From positions 1 to 41,980 of the forward strand of contig JAITVQ010000044.1 of the NCBI GenBank assembly GCA_031285745.1: a stretch of DNA of 41,980 nt, given 5' to 3'. The stretch's first letter is position 1. Each line of letters begins with the position of its first letter. Shown here piece by piece: positions 7,512 through 16,607 of the stretch. Below the pieces are notes generated by a model. That model saw only the letters and a program-made list of their open reading frames with translations. It had not been told where the DNA came from and made no database searches. The translations under genes were made by a program, and so were the position numbers. Source of the DNA: Puniceicoccales bacterium (GTDB lineage: Bacteria > Verrucomicrobiota > Verrucomicrobiia > Opitutales > UBA953).

Positions 7512-10500
7512 TCAACGACCTACGCTGATAAAGAAGCTGCCTTCAATCTTGTTTCCTGCCTTGAGCGGGCGGCGTTCCTTGGAGTAGTGGGTTTGGAAAA
7601 ATCCATCCGTGCCACCGGTGTTAAATCCGGCGACGAGGAATTTCACGCTGTCACCATCCACCCAGGCACGGGTGCAGGCAGTGCCGTCGGAGCCGATGAC
7701 AAACGCAGTCGTGCCATTGCTCAGGCTGGCATTATAGATGTGCGCCTTGGTGGAGCGAAAATCATTTGTTCCGAGCGCGTTCGCATCCTGTGCCCAGGAG
7801 GTGCCGGAGAGGTCTTTACCCATCTCCTCGACGACATTGCGCACAACGGGATTGGCCTTGGCGGTACCGGTGGCGCGTCCGATGGAATCAGCGGGTGCCG
7901 TGGTCCAGGTTCCCTTGCCGCTCCAGGAGAGGGTGTCGAAACTGCGTGGCAGCGTGAACACGAGCCCCCACTGGCGGGGGTTGATGTCTTTCTTCAGCGT
8001 ATAGGAATAATTTACCGAGACGATGTAACTCTCTCGTTCTTCACCCGCCGGGTTGTTTTCAACTGTTTTTACAGGAAGGAATGTAAAAGTAACGGCTCCT
8101 TCCGCCTCATCGTAACTGTTTTCCATTTTTACGACGTGCTTCATGAGTTTTACAGTGGGCTGGGCTGGTGCCAGCGGCTGGGTTTCAACACTCAGCCGTT
8201 GCTTCTGGACATTGCTGCAAACGGGTGTGAACGGATCAATGGTGTTGCTTAGCACACTGCCAGCCGGCCCGGAGGCTCCACCCGAACCATTCAATGGAAG
8301 AATCATCAAATCCACGCTGGCAGGAAGTTCTTGGCCAAGATTGGAGGTAAACGACCATTTTCCCGGTGATTTTTTCGCGAAGGCGAAAGAGCCGTTGCGA
8401 GAGATATCAATGGCGATTTCCTTTTCATTCTCGTGCAGCCCGAGCAGAGATTTGTCTGTTGCGGTATTGGGAGTTTTTTTAGGATCGTTCTTTGGAAAAT
8501 AGGCATCCAGCACGACTTCGTGCGCGCTGACAAACCCGCGCGGATCCGTGACAATCAGTTCGAGCGGATCGTAGGGTCCGATGTTATCCGCCGGAATGGA
8601 AATTTTTCCTTTTCCATGTGGAGGAACGAAGGCTTGGACAACCCCGGTCTTGTCGCCGGATTTCCAAGTGATCCGAGCGTCTTTGAGATCAAGGAAGTTG
8701 TATCTGTTTTGCAATTGAATCACGAAGGGTTCACGCAGTTTCCGACTGAGAGACGGATCGGAAGTGCCGAGTATCTTCACCGGAGAATAAGCCTTCTTCA
8801 TGCCATACCATTCCGGCTTCTTGCGTCGCCAGCCGTCGATGGGGCCCCAGTGGCCGTAGCCGCGTAGTTCGCCGTTGGGCAGGTGGAAGACATCGTCAAT
8901 GCCGCTCCAGATGGAGCCGCCAACCAGGCCGGGCTGTTCCCACATCAAATCCACCATGCGGGCGGTGGGGCGGCCCCAGTCCTCGCGGATGAAGGGGTCG
9001 GTGACCAGTTCGCGGCGATTGTAGCATTGGAGGTGGACATATTCACCGAAGATGACCGGACGGGATTCCTTGCTCCAGGAGTCCGGATTGTTTTCACTGG
9101 GATAGTGATAGTTGGCGACATCGGCGGTGTTGCCTCCGTTGTTGAAGCCGCCCCAGCATTGGTCGTGGAACGCGGTTGGCCGGGTTGGGTCGAGCTTCTT
9201 GACGGCCTGGTTCACGCGGTCAAAGAGCGGGGTCCAGAGGGACTCGTTGGCGAGCGACCATTGGATTACGCTCGGGTGCCCGCGATGGGCAACCACGTTG
9301 TCGAGATTGGCTTGGAGGAAGTAGGGGAGGTATTTGGGATCAAGGTGATTCCAGGTTTTCCAGACAGGGCTGGCACCGTGCTTGATCCAGGTGATGGCGG
9401 CCTCGCATTCGACAAAGAGGCCGAGTTCGTCGCAGGCATCCAGAAATTCCTCCGAAGGCGGGTAGTGCGACGTGCGGATGAAGTTGCAGTTACCTTCGCG
9501 ATAGAGGAGAGCGTCTTCCCGGCAGAGCTCAGGCGTCAGACTGCGACCGCGCAAGGGGTGGACTTCGTGACGGCAGACGCCCAGCAGTTTGACGGGCTTG
9601 CCGTTAACGAGGTAAGTATTGCCTTGGATTTCCACCTGGCGAAAACCGATGCGCTGGGTGATGGTTTGCGCAGGCTTGCCGTTGACCAGCAGGGTGGTCT
9701 TCAAGGTGTGGAGATTGGGAGTTTCCGGGGTCCATTGCAACGGATTGGGCGTGAGTATCTCGCACTGGGCCTGGAATCCGGCGATCAAGGTATCATCATA
9801 TTCTTCGTCCATTTTTTTCTCCTCCTCGGAGGGCAATACTTCCAAGATGTGTTTTCCATTGGGGGCAAAAAAATCGTGCCTGAGGGAAGCTCTCATTCCT
9901 TTGACGGGATTCGTCGCAATGCTGGTGTTGATGGTCAGGGTTGCCGATTTGAAGCCTTTGTCGAATTTTACATCCCAAGTTTGATCGGCAATGTTGATGC
10001 GCGGCAGGGCGAACAATGTCACCTTGCGAATAATGCCTCCGACTTGGTGCGCGGCATATTGGGACATGCAGGCGACACTGTCGGCGATGGATTCGGATTG
10101 TACCTTGACGCGAATTTCGTTGGTGCCGACCTTGACGGCTGAGGAGACGTCTAATTCAAATGGGACAAATCCGCCCTCATGGCCACCGATCTCCTGGCCG
10201 TTGACGAAAACTTTGCAGACGGCATGGACAGCGTCAAAGCGCAGACGAACAACCTTGCCCTCCCAGTCGGCAGGCATGTCAAAGGTGCGATAGTATTCGG
10301 CAAAGGCGCGTTTGGGTACGTCGAAACCCTGCATGGCCCATTCGCCGGGAACTTCAATATTCTTGGAGTCCTGCGTGGCGTTGCCGTCGGGAGAGAATTT
10401 CCAGGTGCCGTTGAGGGAGAGGAGCGGTTCCGCGACACCAGCAACAGAGGTTGGGCGAGGGGAGATGCGCGGGATGGGCGTCATATCGACGATATGATCC

Positions 10501-11066
10501 AGTTCCGTTACATCGAGGACGAAGGGTTTTTTCGGAGGGTTGGCCTCAAGGGTGAGCTTGTTGGAACTGTCCGAGAAAACTTCGAGCTTCTGGATGACCG
10601 CGTTCGGACCGGCGGTGGCATTGAACTGGATGACCAGGACGCCTTGGGTTTGCGTGTAGCTGGAAGCAGGTAGCAGCCATTCCTTGACGAGAGGTTTTCC
10701 GTTGGGAAGCACGATGTCGTCTGCGACAATCTCATCGGTGGACTTGAGTTCCAGGATACGCCCGCCGTCGGAAAGAAATGTGCCCCGGATGGCGTATTTG
10801 GCCTGCGGGTCAGCCCCGGCGAGACGAAGCGTCAGGATATCGGCAAAGAATGTTTTCCGGCTGCCGCTGTATCCGGAAGTAACCGCACTCTGGGGATATT
10901 CGTATAGCTCTGGAAGGTTTGCCGGATTTACTCCGCCAGCAGTCGGTTGATCGGCGTCCAGGGTGAAAATATGCTTTAATCCATCCGTAGGCGAAGCTTG
11001 GGCCATGGAGTGAGGAAATGCCCATGCGACAAAGGCGAGCAGGTACAGGCAGAGGATTTTCTTCAT
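7512..11066 (-). CDS. Secreted glycoside hydrolase family 2 (beta-galactosidase-like)
   Basis: A 1184-aa exported retaining beta-glycosidase. Residues 1-24 form a signal peptide. An extra N-terminal region (about 30-190) looks like an accessory beta-sandwich. From about residue 216 the GH2 order follows: sugar-binding domain (LSLNGTWKFS), Ig-like domain, then the TIM barrel (VCRHEVHPLRGR at about 497, FIRTSHYPPSEEFLDACDEL). The likely acid/base is Glu608 in WSLANES and the likely nucleophile is Glu675 in VIFGEY. A C-terminal region of some 400 residues holds further beta domains. GH2 covers beta-galactosidase, glucuronidase, mannosidase and others, so the specificity is open. It is the last enzyme gene of a leftward sugar-acid cluster and probably releases the sugar that the upstream genes degrade. 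Confidence 0.9.
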   Translation of the reverse strand: MKKILCLYLLAFVAWAFPHSMAQASPTDGLKHIFTLDADQPTAGGVNPANLPELYEYPQSAVTSGYSGSRKTFFADILTLRLAGADPQAKYAIRGTFLSDGGRILELKSTDEIVADDIVLPNGKPLVKEWLLPASSYTQTQGVLVIQFNATAGPNAVIQKLEVFSDSSNKLTLEANPPKKPFVLDVTELDHIVDMTPIPRISPRPTSVAGVAEPLLSLNGTWKFSPDGNATQDSKNIEVPGEWAMQGFDVPKRAFAEYYRTFDMPADWEGKVVRLRFDAVHAVCKVFVNGQEIGGHEGGFVPFELDVSSAVKVGTNEIRVKVQSESIADSVACMSQYAAHQVGGIIRKVTLFALPRINIADQTWDVKFDKGFKSATLTINTSIATNPVKGMRASLRHDFFAPNGKHILEVLPSEEEKKMDEEYDDTLIAGFQAQCEILTPNPLQWTPETPNLHTLKTTLLVNGKPAQTITQRIGFRQVEIQGNTYLVNGKPVKLLGVCRHEVHPLRGRSLTPELCREDALLYREGNCNFIRTSHYPPSEEFLDACDELGLFVECEAAITWIKHGASPVWKTWNHLDPKYLPYFLQANLDNVVAHRGHPSVIQWSLANESLWTPLFDRVNQAVKKLDPTRPTAFHDQCWGGFNNGGNTADVANYHYPSENNPDSWSKESRPVIFGEYVHLQCYNRRELVTDPFIREDWGRPTARMVDLMWEQPGLVGGSIWSGIDDVFHLPNGELRGYGHWGPIDGWRRKKPEWYGMKKAYSPVKILGTSDPSLSRKLREPFVIQLQNRYNFLDLKDARITWKSGDKTGVVQAFVPPHGKGKISIPADNIGPYDPLELIVTDPRGFVSAHEVVLDAYFPKNDPKKTPNTATDKSLLGLHENEKEIAIDISRNGSFAFAKKSPGKWSFTSNLGQELPASVDLMILPLNGSGGASGPAGSVLSNTIDPFTPVCSNVQKQRLSVETQPLAPAQPTVKLMKHVVKMENSYDEAEGAVTFTFLPVKTVENNPAGEERESYIVSVNYSYTLKKDINPRQWGLVFTLPRSFDTLSWSGKGTWTTAPADSIGRATGTAKANPVVRNVVEEMGKDLSGTSWAQDANALGTNDFRSTKAHIYNASLSNGTTAFVIGSDGTACTRAWVDGDSVKFLVAGFNTGGTDGFFQTHYSKERRPLKAGNKIEGSFFISVGR

Positions 11067-11121
11067 AAGATTACAGGTTGGGGAGTGTGGCAGAAATAAT
11101 GTCTTCAGGTGAATGTTTTAT

Positions 11122-11913
11122 TCAGACGGAGTCCTGCATCAATGCGGAACGTCCTCCGTCCATGAGCAGGGTATTACCGTTGATAAAACCGCCGTAGGGC
11201 GAGGCGAGGAAGGCACACAAGGCGCCCACTTCCTCCACGGTGCCGATGCGTCCGACCGGGTGCATTTTTTCGGTGCGAACCCGCTCGGCGGCAGGATCGG
11301 GAAAACTGTCAAACCAGGCTTGGTTGCCGGGAGTGTCGATGAAGCCGGGTGCGACGCCGACGGTGCGAATTTCCGGCCCCCATTCGATGGCGAGCGCCTG
11401 GACGAGACCGAGAATGCCGGCCTTGGTGGTGTTGTAGGGAAAACAGCCGGGGATGGTATTATAGGCATGGTTGGAACCCATGACGATGAGCACCCCCGGT
11501 CGGGCTTGTTGCAGGTAGGGTCGAGCGGCCTTGGCGAGACGCCAGTGCGAGGCCAGGTTAAGGTTGATATTGTGCAGCCACTGCTCCTCGGTGCAGTCAG
11601 CGGTGCCGTGGAAGGCATTTTTCCCGGCGTTGGAGACAACGATGTCGATGCCGCCGAGGCGCGAGACGGCTTCCTGGACTATGTTGGCCGGCGTCTCGGG
11701 CAGGGCGATGTCACCGGAAAAATAATGCCCCTGGCGCCCTGCCTCGGCGACGGTCTTTAGGAAACGCTGGGCGCGCGGAGACTCAGCTCCAACGGTGCCG
11801 GTGCCGACGATGTCGCAACCGGCCTGGGCCAGCATTTGGGAAACGCCGAAACCAATGCCGTCGCTGGCGCCGGTGACGATGGCCCGTTTTCCTGCAAGAT
11901 CAATGGGGAGCAT
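11122..11913 (-). CDS. Short-chain dehydrogenase/reductase (probable sugar dehydrogenase)
   Basis: A 263-aa classical SDR. The Rossmann motif TGASDGIG is at residues 14-21, NAG at 95-97, and the catalytic triad appears as Ser147, Tyr160 and Lys164 (YNTTK). It therefore oxidises or reduces a hydroxyl/carbonyl with NAD(P). Between a sugar-acid dehydratase gene and a secreted beta-glycosidase gene, the likely role is oxidation of a free aldose to its lactone, the step before the SMP-30 lactonase; a keto-sugar-acid reductase is the alternative. It starts 45 bp after the dehydratase stop and ends 55 bp before the GH2 start, so co-transcription is likely. Confidence 0.88.
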   Translation of the reverse strand: MLPIDLAGKRAIVTGASDGIGFGVSQMLAQAGCDIVGTGTVGAESPRAQRFLKTVAEAGRQGHYFSGDIALPETPANIVQEAVSRLGGIDIVVSNAGKNAFHGTADCTEEQWLHNINLNLASHWRLAKAARPYLQQARPGVLIVMGSNHAYNTIPGCFPYNTTKAGILGLVQALAIEWGPEIRTVGVAPGFIDTPGNQAWFDSFPDPAAERVRTEKMHPVGRIGTVEEVGALCAFLASPYGGFINGNTLLMDGGRSALMQDSV

Positions 11914-11958
11914 TGGAGTAGCAATTAATTGAGGGGTGAGTGGGGAGGGTGAACGAAC

Positions 11959-13125
11959 CTAGACGTAGAAGTTGCGGTCGATGTTTACTTCCCGGATGCC
12001 GGGATGCCTGGCCATTTCCTCCTCGACGAGATCGACGCCCAGCCCGGGGCGCTCGCTGAGGATGAGTTTGCCGTTTTTGACATCGAATGGATGGGTGATG
12101 ACTTTGTCGCGCCAGGGCACATCGTTGAACATGAACTCGCAGCGGAAGAAGTTCGGGATGCTGGCGCAGACATGAGCGCTGGCGAGCGTGCTGAGCGGTC
12201 CGTTGGGATTGTGCGGGGCGAGCAGGACGTTGTAGGTTTCCGCCATGGTGGCGATGCGCTTCATCTCGCTTGGTCCACCGCAGCGGGTGATGTCGGGCAT
12301 GATGATGTCGCAGGCATGCTTTTCCAGAATGGGCCGGAAGCAGTGGCGGGTATAGTGACGCTCGCCGACGCAGATGGAGACGTTGCCGGGGAGGCGTTCC
12401 CGCAGGGCGCGGAGCGTGTCGGCATTTTCCGGCCCGGCGGGCTCCTCGTACCAAGTCATGCCCAGCGGGGCGAGGCGTTCGGCCATCTTCACGGCTATCT
12501 GTCCGTTGAGCATGGCGTGGGTTTCGATCATCATGTCGAACTCGGGGCCGACAGCCTCTCGCACCGCCTTGGTGACGGCCACGGCGCGGTCCTGCATTTC
12601 GGGCGTAAGCGTGAGGTTCGAGTTGAGGTCTTTTCCGTAAAGGTAGTTGGTATGGGCGAAGGGATCGAACTTGAGTCCGGTAAACCCGGCATCCTTCACT
12701 TTACTGGCCTGGGCGGCATAGTCGGCGGCGGTATGTCCGCCTCCGGTGAACCAGTAGTTGGCGTAAAGGAGAATTTCCGTGCGGTAGGCCCCACCGAGCA
12801 GTTGATACATCGGAACGCCGAGCACCTTGGCCTTGAGGTCGAGGAGGGCCATGTCGAGTCCGCTGATGGCGCACATGGACGCCCCGAAGGGGCCGATCCA
12901 GTTGAGGTCGCGGTAGAGCTTGGTCCAGATGAAGTCGGTGCGCATCGGGTCGAGGCCGATGACGCGCTCCCCGATATGACGGGCGGCTGCCTCGATGATG
13001 GGCGAGCCGGGCCAGTTGGTCGCCTCACCGACGCCGGTATGTCCAGTGTCGGTGTAGACCTTCATCATGGTCCAATTATATTTGGTGCCTTCGACCAGCC
13101 AGACTTTGACGTCGGTGATTTTCAT
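11959..13125 (-). CDS. Enolase-superfamily sugar-acid dehydratase (mandelate racemase/galactonate dehydratase type)
   Basis: A 388-aa enzyme with an N-terminal capping domain and a TIM barrel. Expected catalytic residues are visible: Lys152 in LKFD, metal ligands Glu201 (IETH), Glu227 (YEEP) and Glu255 (GER), a second acid/base His203, and the Asp278/His305 dyad (MPDIT, APHNPNGP). The E-T-H arrangement and HNPNGP resemble galactonate-dehydratase-type members of the mandelate racemase subgroup. These abstract the proton next to a sugar-acid carboxylate and lose water to give a 2-keto-3-deoxy acid. The substrate (galactonate, fuconate, rhamnonate or another) cannot be fixed from sequence. It lies between the lactonase and SDR genes on the same strand. 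Confidence 0.9.
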   Translation of the reverse strand: MKITDVKVWLVEGTKYNWTMMKVYTDTGHTGVGEATNWPGSPIIEAAARHIGERVIGLDPMRTDFIWTKLYRDLNWIGPFGASMCAISGLDMALLDLKAKVLGVPMYQLLGGAYRTEILLYANYWFTGGGHTAADYAAQASKVKDAGFTGLKFDPFAHTNYLYGKDLNSNLTLTPEMQDRAVAVTKAVREAVGPEFDMMIETHAMLNGQIAVKMAERLAPLGMTWYEEPAGPENADTLRALRERLPGNVSICVGERHYTRHCFRPILEKHACDIIMPDITRCGGPSEMKRIATMAETYNVLLAPHNPNGPLSTLASAHVCASIPNFFRCEFMFNDVPWRDKVITHPFDVKNGKLILSERPGLGVDLVEEEMARHPGIREVNIDRNFYV

Positions 13126-13164
13126 GGGGAGAGTGTTTGAAAGAGGGTTGGAAAGAGATGGAAA

Positions 13165-14028
13165 TCAGCCTGGAAGCTGCACTGAGAAAACGCTGCCTGC
13201 CAGCGGCTGCGCGGAAAGGGCCTGTTCCGAAAGTCCGTCGCAGGCTGTCGTGATGAACAGGGTGTGATTGTCATCACCGCCGAAGCAGCAGGAAGTGGGA
13301 CGGGCGGCGGGAACGGGGATGCTTTGGATCAAGTGTCCGCCATCCGGGTCGAAATTCGCCACGGTCCAACCGTCCCAGAGGGCTACATAGAGAGTGCCGT
13401 CGGGGGCAAGGCACATGCCATCGGGATTACCCATGGATGAGGGTACTTTCACGACAGTCCGGCGGGAAGAAATATCCCCGGTGGCGATGTCGTAGTCGAA
13501 GCAGTCGATTTTCTGCGTCATTGTATCGATATAATACATACGACGTCGTGGGACGTCCCAGGCCAGTCCGTTGGAGATGGTGGCCCCGGAGACCACGCGG
13601 GTGAATTTGCCGGAAGAGTCCATCCGGTAGAGCGATGCTGCGCCCGAAGTCAGGTCGTAGGTCAGCGTCCCGGCCCAGAAACGTCCGAAGGGGTCCAGTT
13701 TTCCGTCGTTGAAACGTTCCCCTTTGGCGGGGACAGGAGAGCCGGGAAGTTTGTCCCATTTTCCGGTGGTATTATTGATGAAGCCTATTCCCTCCTGAGT
13801 AGCGGCCAGGAGTGCGCCGTCAGGTTGAACCGCCACCGCGCCGAGATGGGTGTTGCCAGTCCAGATCACTCGTGCGCCCGTGGAGTCGGCGCACCATAAT
13901 TGTCCACGCAGGATGTCCACCCAGAGCAGGCGATGGCGGGGATAATCCCAGACGGGTCCCTCGCCCAGCAGGCATCTTCCGGGAACGAACACTGCCGGTT
14001 TCAATGCAGGCATGGCGGAGGGATTCAT
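13165..14028 (-). CDS. SMP-30/gluconolactonase-family lactonase
   Basis: A 287-aa six-bladed beta-propeller lactonase. The divalent-metal ligands of the family can be placed: Glu23 in LLGEGPVWD, Asn153 in ISNGLAW and Asp203 in NPDGM, with Asn107/Asp108 (RFNDGKLDP) in the substrate pocket. It hydrolyses an aldonolactone to the open sugar acid, the step between sugar dehydrogenase and sugar-acid dehydratase. No signal peptide is seen, so it acts in the cytoplasm. An alternative start five codons in (MPALKPAVF) is possible. It is located 39 bp upstream of the dehydratase gene and 32 bp downstream of the RraA-like gene, consistent with one transcript. Confidence 0.9.
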   Translation of the reverse strand: MNPSAMPALKPAVFVPGRCLLGEGPVWDYPRHRLLWVDILRGQLWCADSTGARVIWTGNTHLGAVAVQPDGALLAATQEGIGFINNTTGKWDKLPGSPVPAKGERFNDGKLDPFGRFWAGTLTYDLTSGAASLYRMDSSGKFTRVVSGATISNGLAWDVPRRRMYYIDTMTQKIDCFDYDIATGDISSRRTVVKVPSSMGNPDGMCLAPDGTLYVALWDGWTVANFDPDGGHLIQSIPVPAARPTSCCFGGDDNHTLFITTACDGLSEQALSAQPLAGSVFSVQLPG

Positions 14029-14060
14029 GGTGAAAAGGAAACGCTTGTCGTGCGGAGGGA

Positions 14061-14750
14061 TTACATGATGCCGAATTTGTCGAATGCCTCACGGGCGCTC
14101 ATGCCGGACTCGATGGCTTTTTTGACAAGCTTTTCCCCGCGGGCTTTTTCCAGGGCGCGGGTGAATACTTCCACCTCGGCATGTCCAGGGATGATGCAAA
14201 CGCCGTCGATGTCGCCGAAAACGATGTCGCCAGGCTTGATGCTGACGCCTTCGATTTCCAAGGGGACGCGGAAGTCGATCACCTTGCCGCGCGGAGCCTG
14301 GTCCTGCGCATAGCGACCGTGGGAAAACGTCGGAAAATTCATGGTCAGGATCCCGGTGGTGTCTCGGCTGTATCCGTCAACCACGGCGCCGACCGCGCCA
14401 AGCTTGGAGGCCCGGGTGGCCATCAGCTCTCCCCAAAGGGCGTAACGCGGCGAGGAGCCAGTGCAGATGTAAACCTCATTGCGTTTCAAGTCGTCCAGCG
14501 CTTCCAGCATCAGACCAAAAGCGCGGTTGAGGATGGGATTCTTGCCGCTGCCGTTTTCCGAAAATACGTCGGCTTCCAGTACGGTCATGGCGCGTCCGAT
14601 GGTCACCATGTCCTCGCGCAAAGGTTGGATTTGGGGCGGGAGAAATTGATGCAGCAACCCCATCTTGTCCATGATGTCACCCACCACGGCAGTGAAGAGT
14701 TCCTGGCGGGCCAGTTGAAAAAGTTCGTCGTCGGTTTTCCAGAGGGACAT
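14061..14750 (-). CDS. RraA-family protein, probable class II pyruvate aldolase
   Basis: A 229-aa member of the RraA / 4-hydroxy-4-methyl-2-oxoglutarate (HMG) aldolase family. The family signature G-x20-R-D is present: Gly107-Glu108 in WGELMATRASKLG and Arg129-Asp130 in DGYSRDT, which in HMG/CHA aldolases position the metal and pyruvate enolate. True RraA regulators of RNase E lack the catalytic Asp, so an enzyme is more likely here. In this cluster it could split the 2-keto-3-deoxy sugar acid into pyruvate and an aldehyde. It is the first gene of the leftward operon, 136 bp from the divergent AraC gene. The older automatic label 'dimethylmenaquinone methyltransferase' should be ignored. Confidence 0.85.
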   Translation of the reverse strand: MSLWKTDDELFQLARQELFTAVVGDIMDKMGLLHQFLPPQIQPLREDMVTIGRAMTVLEADVFSENGSGKNPILNRAFGLMLEALDDLKRNEVYICTGSSPRYALWGELMATRASKLGAVGAVVDGYSRDTTGILTMNFPTFSHGRYAQDQAPRGKVIDFRVPLEIEGVSIKPGDIVFGDIDGVCIIPGHAEVEVFTRALEKARGEKLVKKAIESGMSAREAFDKFGIM

Positions 14751-14779
14751 GGCGATCTTGTGTAAATTATGATAGGTTT

Positions 14780-14794
14780 AGAATAGTATATTCT
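14780..14794. promoter_or_regulatory. Candidate operator between the RraA-like and AraC genes
   Basis: A perfect inverted repeat AGAATA-GTA-TATTCT lies in the 136-bp divergent intergenic region, 30 bp before the RraA-like start codon. It is a plausible site for the neighbouring AraC-type regulator, though AraC proteins often prefer direct repeats. A possible promoter towards the AraC gene is TTGACA at 14814 with TGTAAA/TAAAAT at 14838-14845. Both calls rest on pattern only. Confidence 0.35.
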
Positions 14795-14886
14795 TCTATT
14801 AAGAAAGATGCCATTGACAAAATTGATCTAAGACTTGTGTAAAATGATCCTCGACAAAAGCAGGTTCTTACTGCTAGGCTTCGGCT

Positions 14887-15720
14887 ATGAAGCAGGGTTT
14901 GAAATTCCGCCATGCCAATCGTTCTGCGCTGGGCCAGATTGTTGCTTCCGGACATTTGAGTTATCACAAGGGGATGGAGGGATGGCGCACTTTTGGACAT
15001 TATGCTGTCGCCTACGTCATATCAGGGGAGGGCATCTACGAGGACGATTTGGGAAAAAAGGAGGAGATTGTTCCCGGTAGTGCGATTTTGGTTTTTCCCA
15101 CCCTGAGGCATTATTATCGACCTAATCCGGGGACCACTTGGTCGGAGTATTATCTGGCGTTTGACGGCCCGGTTTTTGAATTGTGGGAAGCGAAGGGCAT
15201 CCTGGATAAATCCACGCCGGTGATTCAGGCGAAACCGGTTGATCAATGGTTGCGGGCGTTTGAATCAATCCTGGGTGCGGATGGTGAAATGGCTTTTCTG
15301 CCGCCGTTGCTCTCCGTTTGTCGTTTGCAGGATGTGCTGGCGAAACTGCTTTGGCAGGGCGGCGCTTCCGTCTCTTCCAGCGCGGACAATGAGTGGGCTG
15401 CGCAGGCCTGCGCCCTGTTGGAATTCGAGCGGGAACGCGAAGGCGATGTGGACAAGGTGGCGGCCAAGATGGGCATTTCCCCGGCAAGTTTTCGGAAGAA
15501 ATTTCTTCGATTGGTTGGCCAGGTTCCGCGTCGCTATGTGGCGGCGAGAATCATCGACCGGGCCTGCGAGTTGATGCAAACAACATCCCTTAGCGACAAG
15601 GAAATCGCGGTCAAACTGGGCTTCTGCGACGAATTTTACTTCTCCCGCCGCTTTAAGCAAATCACGGGTAAAGCCCCAAAGGTCTTCCGCCAAGAGACAG
15701 CCTTTGGCCGGGATGGGTAA
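14887..15720 (+). CDS. AraC-family transcriptional regulator
   Basis: A 277-aa regulator. The N-terminal half is an AraC-type cupin-like sensor (HYAVAYVISGEGIYEDDLG, IVPGSAILVFPTLRHYYRP), the pocket that normally binds a small carbohydrate ligand. The C-terminal 100 residues carry two helix-turn-helix motifs (VDKVAAKMGISPASFRKKF and DKEIAVKLGFCDEFYFSRRF), the second being the conserved AraC signature. It is transcribed away from the five-gene sugar-acid cluster and very likely controls it in response to a sugar or an intermediate. A shared terminator follows 45 bp downstream. The inducer is unknown. Confidence 0.9.
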   Translation: MKQGLKFRHANRSALGQIVASGHLSYHKGMEGWRTFGHYAVAYVISGEGIYEDDLGKKEEIVPGSAILVFPTLRHYYRPNPGTTWSEYYLAFDGPVFELWEAKGILDKSTPVIQAKPVDQWLRAFESILGADGEMAFLPPLLSVCRLQDVLAKLLWQGGASVSSSADNEWAAQACALLEFEREREGDVDKVAAKMGISPASFRKKFLRLVGQVPRRYVAARIIDRACELMQTTSLSDKEIAVKLGFCDEFYFSRRFKQITGKAPKVFRQETAFGRDG

Positions 15721-15764
15721 GTTCCCTCCTGCCTTCTCCCTTATGGTATTACGATAGTCAAAAA

Positions 15765-15793
15765 AAGAGCGAGAGGTGATGCCTCTCGCTCTT
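15765..15793. terminator. Bidirectional terminator after the AraC and first DUF6261-like genes
   Basis: A perfect 12-bp stem AAGAGCGAGAGG / CCTCTCGCTCTT with a 5-nt loop. On the - strand the stem runs into a T run (complement of the As at 15760-15766), a strong intrinsic terminator for the DUF6261-like gene. On the + strand it can stop AraC transcription. Confidence 0.85.
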
Positions 15794-15824
15794 GGGTTTA
15801 GATTAGTATTATTGCAAGGGAGCT

Positions 15825-16607
15825 TTATCCGGCCATCTGCCCAGCCACCTCCATGCTACTGGAAGAACTGGACGCCGTTTCTGTCACCTCCTGTTTTTTT
15901 GCCGCCATCCCGCGCCGTTGTGCCACCGGCCATGCCACGGAGTCAATCCGGGCATTCCACTCGTTCACCAGCGCTGCGCCATTTTCGTCGGTTGGACTCA
16001 ATGCCATGTGTATCTCGATGCTTTTCACCAGCGATTGATAGGCCGCATCCATGGCTTCGCGGGCTAGGAGCACGTTCTTGTCGAACTGGCTTGCTCGCTC
16101 CGACAGACGTTTTGCCTCCAGATTTTTATACGACAGATTGTTTGCCTCCAATTCACTGACCCAATCGGTTAGGCTAAGCGTCTGCAAATCGGCAGAGGCT
16201 CCATCCTGCAAATCTTGGAGCATATTTGTCAGCGAGGCAGTTCTTTCGTTTCGAGACTTCCTCATCAGTGTCCGGTAATGCCAGAGGATGTTGTGCACCC
16301 TGATAGCCGCCTGACATTTGGCCGATTCGAAATGACGCAGATATGACGCTACTGTAGTACGCAGTCCGCGGAATGTCTTGCGACGTTTCTGGTCGAGTTC
16401 CTGAAGCTGCGCTGTGTGGACACTTCTGCGGATGATCTCCAGTGCAGTGTCCAGTTCATCGTAGCGGTCGTTATAGATCTCAACCAAGGCCGAAAAAATC
16501 TCGGACAGGTTATATTCGTTGACCAGTTTTGCTACTTTGTCGTGAAGCCCGAAGTGTTCCTCGTGACGTAAACGCGAAAGCGCAATGGTCTTAATCTTAT
16601 TTCTCAT
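15825..16607 (-). CDS. DUF6261-like helical protein, copy 1
   Basis: A 260-aa protein of unknown function, clearly homologous to the gene at 37796-38572. Shared blocks include RLR-EEHFG, YDELD-ALE, FLRH/YLRH, SADL and AYKNL/SYKNL; overall identity is roughly 35-40% by eye. The family looks like DUF6261, uncharacterised and mostly known from Bacteroidetes. The composition is almost wholly alpha-helical and charged, with no signal peptide or membrane helix. The tail is Ser-rich and ends in Met-Ala-Gly (SSSSSS...GQMAG), like the paralogue. Upstream, 49 bp before the start, lies a small hairpin (CCAATC/GATTGG, 16656-16676), and 180 bp before it begins a 42-bp-period hairpin array. No catalytic motif was found. 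Confidence 0.8.
   Translation of the reverse strand: MRNKIKTIALSRLRHEEHFGLHDKVAKLVNEYNLSEIFSALVEIYNDRYDELDTALEIIRRSVHTAQLQELDQKRRKTFRGLRTTVASYLRHFESAKCQAAIRVHNILWHYRTLMRKSRNERTASLTNMLQDLQDGASADLQTLSLTDWVSELEANNLSYKNLEAKRLSERASQFDKNVLLAREAMDAAYQSLVKSIEIHMALSPTDENGAALVNEWNARIDSVAWPVAQRRGMAAKKQEVTETASSSSSSMEVAGQMAG

Noticed and set aside
7449-8252. + strand ORF beginning before the GH2 stop codon
   Set aside because: Most of it is antisense to the GH2 coding region, with no recognisable domain; 7309-7511 itself holds only leader DNA.
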